Below, piece by piece: positions 54,601 to 63,700 of a stretch of DNA of 64,000 nt. Source of the stretch: Bugula neritina (Eukaryota; Bryozoa; Gymnolaemata; Cheilostomatida; Bugulidae); contig OZ037765.1 of the NCBI GenBank assembly GCA_964035545.1, positions 4,091,698-4,155,697 of the forward strand, read 5' to 3'. The notes under the pieces are model-generated. The model was not told where the DNA came from. It did no database searches and saw nothing but the letters and a program-made list of their open reading frames with translations. Within the stretch, counting starts at the first letter, position 1. The number at the start of each line of letters is the position of its first letter. The position numbers and the translations under genes were made by a program.

Positions 54601-57600
54601 GATAACTTTGCTCCTTCATACATTCACACAGTTAACATGGTTATATTAATGATATGCGCAACGGTGATAAATTTTTTATAATAAACCCTGCTTTGTAGCA
54701 CCCAACTTACCAGATGGACTGACAGTTGACACCAGAACTTCTTCTTCAGTTACCATCTACTGGTCTCCAGTAGTTTATACAGATAATATCTACTCTATTC
54801 AACGGTATCAGGTCAGTGCTAGTGTGATATGTAAACTATCAGCAAACCTACGTTGATATGTGCAGCATCTAATTCAATATAACAAAATTATATATTACTG
54901 GAAATTTGTTTATCTTGAAACGTTCCGTTGGCTAATGCTGGACACATAAAAGTAAATGGTAGTTGCTTCATGTACTGTTTTAATATACAATCACTGGCTT
55001 ATACAGGTAACATGCATCACAACCAACAACACATTTAATGAAAGTGTGACAGTAAACTCAATGAGTTACTATAACACACCTGACTCTTCTACCACCTCTC
55101 TAACTATAGAATCACTCTATAGTCAAGTAGAATACAACTGTACAGTTAAAGCTCTTCTGTCTGAAAATGAGTTTGGAGAAAGTTCTAGAGAAGTTGTGTT
55201 CTGGACTAAACCTGAAGGTAAATGATCTTAACGTCACCAAGCTGCAGAAACATTTCAATGCCGCTTGCTTTATATTTTGATATGCAGAGTTAAAAATGGA
55301 TTGAATAATCTACAAAAGCATTGGCTAGTTGTGATAAGATGCTATTAATTACAATAAACAATGTGTTATTTTAGAGCCAGTGTTGACATACAGCAATGAT
55401 GGCAATAATATAGTAAATGCATCAGAAGAAACCATTACAGTACTTTTACCAAACATCACATCACCTGGATATGACTCTATGGTTATTGTTGTTGAAAAGT
55501 TGTCATCCAGGAAAAAGAGATCCATTACTGTAGATAGCATAGACAATGTGACTGTTTATATAACAGCATCATTTCCTGTTACCAACTACTCATCCTCACT
55601 TAGTGTTGGTGATAACCAGATATATGGTGGATACTGGAACAGACCTCTAGACAACCAATACTCTTATCACATTGCTGTTGGATTTAAGGCTAAGACTGAA
55701 GAGGATGTTTTAAAGTTTATCACTATTCCTGGTGCAGAATCTGTAAGATGTAAGTGTGTAGCTAAGCATAATGCTCGACTTCATTGTGTATTCAGATTCT
55801 TAGTTGAGGTTTCTGTTGAATTAGAGATCAGTGTGCTCACTTGTCTCTGTATATTGAGATAGCATGAAGAGATCATTTACTCGTGTGTATATTATACAGT
55901 GAAAGGAGCTCCTCCTAGCAGTGGAACTACTGAGAAGAGTGCAGCAATAACACAGAAACCGGGCAGTATGGGAGGAATTATTGGGGGTGTCGTAGGAGGA
56001 CTCACAGCTCTGGTTATAGTGGTGGTGGTAGTGGCTGTGGTTATGAAGAGACGTAAGAAGTAAGTAACTTGTAGAACTGTTTCTGTAGTCTGCTGCATCT
56101 GGGAGTTGATTAGCTTAAATCTGTTTCTCATGGAATCTTTTGAATATATATTAGTATTTGTTACATTTTAGCTCAGATTCTGAAGATCCTAAACCCTCCT
56201 CATCTTCTCACATCCGCCGACCTGTCTCAGAGAAACCTCTCAGTAAGTATTACTGTAGTGTAGTTTTGTGAATACACTTCAGATGGTAAAGTAATAAATT
56301 TGGGTCGTCATAGCAACGATGGTCATGTTGATAGCTGAGCTATACTTGGCTCTCTATGGATTTTTGATATAGAACATCTTTTATATCAAAGTTGAGCAAG
56401 CTCACTGAATGTCGTTTTTAGTTATTGGTTTTTATTTGTTTCTGGTTGTTTGAAACTGCAAAGTTATGTAACCATGGTTATTAGAATTGAAAAATAATTG
56501 AATGTTTCATAAACATAAATAAGATAATTTAATTTCAAAGCATACTGCCTTCCTTATATAGTTGTGTAGTTTTTAAAGGTAAAGCTTTCATTTTGTGTTG
56601 AATTTATTGTTCTCAGGATCTACGATTGTACATCATTACTGTATGTTTATCTGTCTTATAGAAGGCCCTAAGCCTGTAGGTAGTGCTGCACCTTCTTCTA
56701 CAGTACCTGAACCCACAACCCTTGTCAGGGAGAATAACAGTGCTGAGGGGTCACATGATCAACATACAGACAACACGTATGAGAATACAGCTAAACTAAT
56801 TCCAGCTGCATCACGACCTCTGCTCATTCCACAACTTCACTCAATTATCAGTGCGGAAATCAGCACCTTCCAGAAAGACTCTTTCAAAGAAGAGTTTTTG
56901 GTTAGTTTTTAGAATTTTTGAACTCATTATCAACTCTTGATACATATTTTAGGGTGTGCGGTAAAAATGGCACAGGTAAAAAGGGCACAAGTGGCAAATT
57001 AGGTAAAACTGGCACGTTTTTAATAACAATGTTAGGGCTTTGAAACGGGGGGGGGGGAGTTTAGGGTTGAAGGATTGGGTTTGGGGAGAAAATTTACCAT
57101 CAGTTTGCCATCGTTACCTACTTTGTATTTGTGCCATTATTACCTAAAGGGATATTTTAGGGCTAGATAGTTTGTATTGCTTTACTCATTAGTTAGCAGA
57201 ACCTGTTATAGCTGGTAGATGGCATAACTTAGTTAATTATTTTCCAATAAAATTGAATATTTTTCAGCAAATCAAGGCTCCTGCTCTGCCTTGTAAAATT
57301 GGCCGGCTGCCAGAAAATGTGAAGAGAAACAGATTCAAGAATATCACTGCAGGTAACATTTGGAGAAGAAAAGCTGTTTATTTCTTAAATTCTAAAAGTT
57401 TAGTTCAATTTGTTAGTTTATAAGAGATTTTCTGAAGCTACTTCAATGTGAAGGTCATGTGAAGGTGACATGCTGGATTATGAGTCTCTACAAGTTATTT
57501 GCACAATGACATCATACTATCTAAATACTATGTATTTGTAATATAGTGTTGTGAAATTGTGCTTCACTTATTTGTGAGTAATGCTGTTGACTTAGAGTAA

Positions 57601-60343
57601 GAATATGTTTTATTCACGCAAGATATGCAAGATTTACTAACTACATAAAAGCATAAAAAGATTACATAATGCACAAGACTGTTCAAAGACTTAACTCTAC
57701 TGCTACTACTAGCCAACTGCCACTCTTAGAGCTCCTTAGCTTATTGTCAATAGCTCCTATCCCAATGCATTAGGTTCCACCCCATGTGTTACTAGCCATA
57801 AGCCTGTAGCATATAAGATCTTCGCTCTGCTGATTAGCTGCAACAGTTTTAGTATAATAATAGCTGATCTGCTGCAAGAGAATGCATCATGCCACGATGC
57901 ACAGGGATGCACAATGGTGTAGAAAAAGATATAGAGTTGTCCTTTCGTTATGAATTAGGGCACAACTCTCACAATAGTATATGTTTCACAACTAAAAAAA
58001 ACTCGCGCAAATTTATGGTCGCTATTCCTTTATATTAGTAATATACCATATATTTCATATCTGTAATATACTATATATTTCATACTTGTAATATACTATA
58101 TATTTCATATTTGTAATATACTATATATTTCGTACTTGTAATTTATACTATATATCACATACTTGTAATATACTATGTATTTTATACTTGTAATATACTA
58201 TATATTTTATACTTGTAATATACTATAATATATTTCATACTTGTAGTATTGTAATATGTTTAGCTGATGAAACTCGAGTAAAGCTGAAGGTGGATGAGTA
58301 TGACTCAGACTATGTCAATGCCAACTACATTCAAGTAAGTCATTACTAGAATTTTTTTTCTTTTCATTGCAGTAAAAAAAAGTTATCTGTCTATATCAGA
58401 TCAAATGGGGTGTCTGTAATTGATTAGGATTAAGTAAAGGGCAATAATATTCTTATGTATTTGTGTGTGTGTACATTCATTTTTGTGTGGTGCGCGTGCG
58501 TGCGTTTGTGTGCGTGCGTTTGTTCGTGTGTGTGTGTGTGTGCGTGTGTGTGTGCGTGCGTGCGTGCGTGCGTGTGTGTTCAAATGTTCTGAAGTTAAGT
58601 ACTTTAGCAAAAATCTGCAATCTAGAATTTGTTATCTCCACAATTTTATTTATTTAATCTTAGTAATACTGATCATACACTATTATAATATTTGTTAGAA
58701 TATTGTTCTGAATTATATATTTTAGGATTATCATGGACGTCAAAAGTTCATTGCCTGTCAAGGTACTCTTAATACTACTACTACATATATATTTTAAATC
58801 TTGTATATAATATTGTATATGGTGTATAGTAATGTGTATATAATACTGTATGTGGTGTATAGTAATGTGTATATAATGTTGTATATGGTGTATAGTAATG
58901 TGTTTATAATACTGTATATGGCGTATAGTAATGCGTATATAATGCTGTATATGGTGTATAGTAATGTGTATATAATACTGTATATGGTGTATAGTAATGT
59001 GTATATAATACTGTATATGGCGTATAGTAATGCGTATATAATGCTGTATATGGTGTATAGTAATGTGTATATAATACTGTATATGGTGTATAGTAATGTG
59101 TATATAATACTGTATATGGTGTATGGTAATGTGTTTATAACATAACTAATGACTAGAATACTTATTGCTGTGATTTTGTTTACTGAGCTCCATTCTGTTG
59201 AGATTATCATATGATTGATATTTTGTTACAGCTACTCACCTGTTACTTAAAAGTGTCCAATGGTAAAGCTGCATTCATGTTTCCTTGTTGTTATCAGTGC
59301 TGCTATTGGTTACTATCTATTTGATTGCTAGTTGGTCTGCTCTCCTCTGTGCAGTTACTATCCTCTGTTATTGTTTTAGTAATCCAACAATTATTATTAA
59401 GAGATTTCAACTGAGACATCAATGTGACTATGATCTCTATTATCCCTGTGTTTAATTTGTATAGTAAATCTAGTATGATGTGTTTGTGTCCACTTGTTTG
59501 GATTACATTCAAGTAGCATCCATACCTTGCGGATTGCTTCTAGTCACAGATGTAATGTAATGCCATTAATGTCTATCTTGTGTTATCAATTGACTTGGTT
59601 TAATTTGGTTCAGTGTTCGTGAAATATAATTTTATCTTTCTTCAGTAAGGAATGTTATTTCTAGAATGAAAATGCTGCTATGATTTATTAGTAATTGCTA
59701 TATAACATTTTAAATATCTGATTATCATCAAGAGTATTTATAATATTTTATTGCATCTTGTTCAATCATAACCAGCCGTAAGTCTCTTCCTTGTGTAGGG
59801 TGAGGGCTACTAACAGCTTTTTTGTTGATCATAAAATGCTTAGAAATTGCAGGCACAATGCCTGGCAAAGGGTAACTTTAAAATTTTTTCGCTTTGATAA
59901 ACCTGGAATAATTTTAGGTGAAATAATTTAGAGTGATTTCTATATTCGATAAACCTAAAAGTTCTCTATTCAAGTGATTTTACTTAAAATGATTTAAGAT
60001 ATTCCTAATATATTGCAGGACCAAATGATGCGACTCTGGAAGACATGTGGAGACTAATCCATGACTCCGGTACTTCCACTATAGTGATGCTGACTAACCC
60101 AGTGGAGGCTACAAAGGTTGGACTTCCTGTACAGTCTGCTTTGTGTTGTGTGAAATTATCAACTGTTGGTTGTTGGTAAATGTATGTTTTGTGTTCGTAG
60201 AAAAAGTGTTCAGTTTACTGGCCTGACAGCAGCAAAGTTAGTGTGACCTTTGGAAAGTTCAAGGTCACTCTGATAGAGGAGCAGATGTTTGCAGAGTATG
60301 TTGTCAGAAAACTTAAGTATACTTTCAATAAGGTGAGTCAGAT

Positions 60344-60419
<76 letters not shown>

Positions 60420-60598
60420 GCTACTGCTACTGCTACTGCTACTGCTACTGCTACTGCTAGTACTACTACTACTACTGCTAGTACTACTACTACTACTGTT
60501 ACTACTACTACTGCTACTACTGCTACTGCTACTGCTACTACTACTACTACTACTACTACTACTAGTACTACTACTACTACTGCTGCTACTACTACTAG

Positions 60599-60644
<46 letters not shown>

Positions 60645-60747
60645 GCTGCTGCTACTACTGCTACTGCTAGTACTACTACTACTACTGCTAGTACTACTAC
60701 TAATACTGTTACTACTACTACTGCTACTACTGCTACTGCTACTACTG

Positions 60748-60783
<36 letters not shown>

Positions 60784-63700
60784 ATACTACTACTACTACT
60801 GCTACTGCTAGTACTACTACTACTACTGCTAGTACTACTACTACTACTGTTACTACTACTACTGCTACTACTGCTACTGCTACTGCTGCTGCTGCTACTA
60901 CTACTTCGTTTGATCAAAATGATATATATTCCCATCTAATAACACTGCTGCTGCTGCTGCTACTGCTGCTACTACTGCTACTTCTATTTCCACTAGTATA
61001 TATTCCCATCTACTGCTGCTACTTCTGCTACTGCTACTACTAGTAATGGTGTATCTTCCCAACTAATAAAACTCATACTGAGAGATATTTTGGTGATTTA
61101 GGTTTCTCGACAAGTAAAACAGTTCCATTTCACTCAGTGGCCTGATCATGGAGTTCCAACCACCTCAGGACTTCTCAGTTTCCGACACAGAGTCAAGCAA
61201 GACATGTCTACTAGCTATAAGCCTGCTATTATCCACTGCAGGTAGGTTGTATCTGTTAGCTATAAGCCTGCTATTATCCACTGCAGGTAGGTTGTATCTG
61301 CTAGCTATAAGTCTGCTATAATCCACTGCAGGTAGGTTGTATCTACTAGCTATAAGTCTGCTATTATTCACTGCAGTATAACATCTGTTCATACCTTTTA
61401 TACACAAGAGTGGGATACTTGTAGTGCTGGTGTGGGAAGAACTGGTACATTCATAGGACTAGATATTCTTATAGAAGAAGGTAAGACAACTACTGCTGGT
61501 GGACAGAATGGAACTGTTGATGTGATGAAATGTGTGTATAATATGAGACTTAACAGGACACAGATGGTTCAGACCCAAGTATGTATTATCACTCTTAAGT
61601 TGCGTTTATACCTCTGCTGAAAAAAGTACCGAGTTTAAGTTAATAATGCTCGTCCGGGTACCCCTTTATAGTCAAACTGAAACTCGTTGAAATCATATTG
61701 ATGCGGTTGCTCACTTTCTGAAATTGAAATTTGACTCGCATAATAGCTATTTGATGCCTTTTGTAAACGTCGTGAATTAGTGAAGCGGACAGCATAAAAG
61801 CGATAATTGAGATGGTGTAGGCTATATAATTATAACCGTATAAGTACGTTGTCTAATCGCCAAAGTAATTACTAAATAACGATGTTTACAAGGAGTTATT
61901 ACTCTTATTTTAAAATTGGCCGATTAAGTTATCACAATACAAAAATTTTTACTAGTGGCTTTTACAATGCAATGCAACTCGGTGAAATTTCAACTCGGCC
62001 AAATTGAAATTCTGACCGAAAATCGTGAAGGTATAAACGCAACTTTATTATATGTCTTACTCTGTTATCATTATATTCAATATATGTATAGTGTGATTCT
62101 AATGATATAATGTATATGTTACCAGGTTATGTGTTACCCTTAGGCTATGTTCTCATCAATGTAATCTGTATTCTACCAACTGATCAATGTATAATATGCA
62201 GTATATCAGTATTTCACTCTATTCTATGGTTCATATTCTAGGAGCAATACTCTTTCCTCTATGAAATAGTCGCCGAGGCTTTAGACTGTGGAGATACTTC
62301 CATCGTCTGCTCCCAATTCTCTGAAACATTACAGAAACTGCATCAAGTTTGTGTATTTTATTTCTATTTCAAACGTATCACATTTTCATCAAAAAATACT
62401 TCTTATTTCTACGATGTTTTGTTCTTTATATATACTCATATTTAGCACCGTTCACTCTGTTGGTAATGAATGGATATTATTGGTTGTTAGAGACCTGCTA
62501 GAGGTCAGAGGTCAGTGTTAGAGCAACAGTTCAGGATGGTCAACGCAGCAACAGCTTCTTCCAAGCCTCGTCAGTTAATAAGTCCAAACGCAGTTTCCAA
62601 AGAAAATGTTGAGAAAAATAGAGATGAGACAGTTTTACCCAGTAGGTTCTGGTGTTTTCTCATCATCTGTAGTTTTAAAAGTTGTATAAATATAAACCTT
62701 CATGATCTGTAAAAATATTTTATGTAATTTTCAATAATATGTAAAATAATAATCTTATTTCGCATCGTGCTTCAGTAGACAGTTCATTGGGTTTTCTTCA
62801 TACAAGTTGTTTTTCCATTTGCATGTCTCTATGGTTCAATCAACTAATGCCAAACGCATATTTTGACCAAGTAGTGTCTATGTAGTCATCACATTGTGTC
62901 TTACAGCTGAAAGAAACTGCGTCTTTCTGCCATACATTAGTGACTCACGTAATGGCTACATCAACGCAGTCTACTGTGATGTAAGTTGATTCACTCCTCT
63001 TAATCTGAATGACATACATCTGCATTCTTTTGCTATCATAATATACTTTCAAGTTTCAATTAATTTTATTCATAAGTCAAAATTATTTACCATCTAGTTT
63101 TTTTGTAAGCTATTTTTATTTTGACCTGGTCAAGCAGTGTGTGTAGCTTCAGCCATGTTGATAAGATTTTATGTTATTTAAATGGCGTGTTTCTTTTTGC
63201 TTCCATTTTCTTTTTACGAAACTGCATTTTATTGAAATTTTGTTTACTTTAACTAAATTTCCCAAAAAAACTACTAAATCAAACTTTCCAAAAGTTGGAT
63301 TGAGTTAATTTCTAACTTTTAGACATTTTAATCACACATTTAATCTGCCACATTAAGACTATAACCTTCATATTGCCTACATATACACAGTGAATATCTT
63401 CACATTACCTACATATACGAAGTGAATAATATATATATTGTATGTGACTCTGTACACAGGGCTACCAGAACAGAAGGGGGTTTATTGTGACTCAGACTCC
63501 TTTGACAGATACAGCTGAAGACTTCTGGCATATGACAGTAGACAACAAGTGCCCTGTTATAGTGTACCTGAATGACTGTCTGGTATGTAGATATACCATG
63601 TGTGTAGTCCTCTGCACTATATGTATGTTTGATGTGCTATAAATGTAGTTTATATATTTCTCATTCTGAGATCTGTTTTATTAAAAAATTTCAGAGTTAT

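Noticed and set aside
58794-59210. Tyr/Ile-rich ORFs on both strands
   Set aside because: Readings of the 33-bp minisatellite.
60210-61043. Poly-Ser and poly-Thr ORFs in gene B
   Set aside because: Trinucleotide repeat artefacts in the intron 60333-61101.
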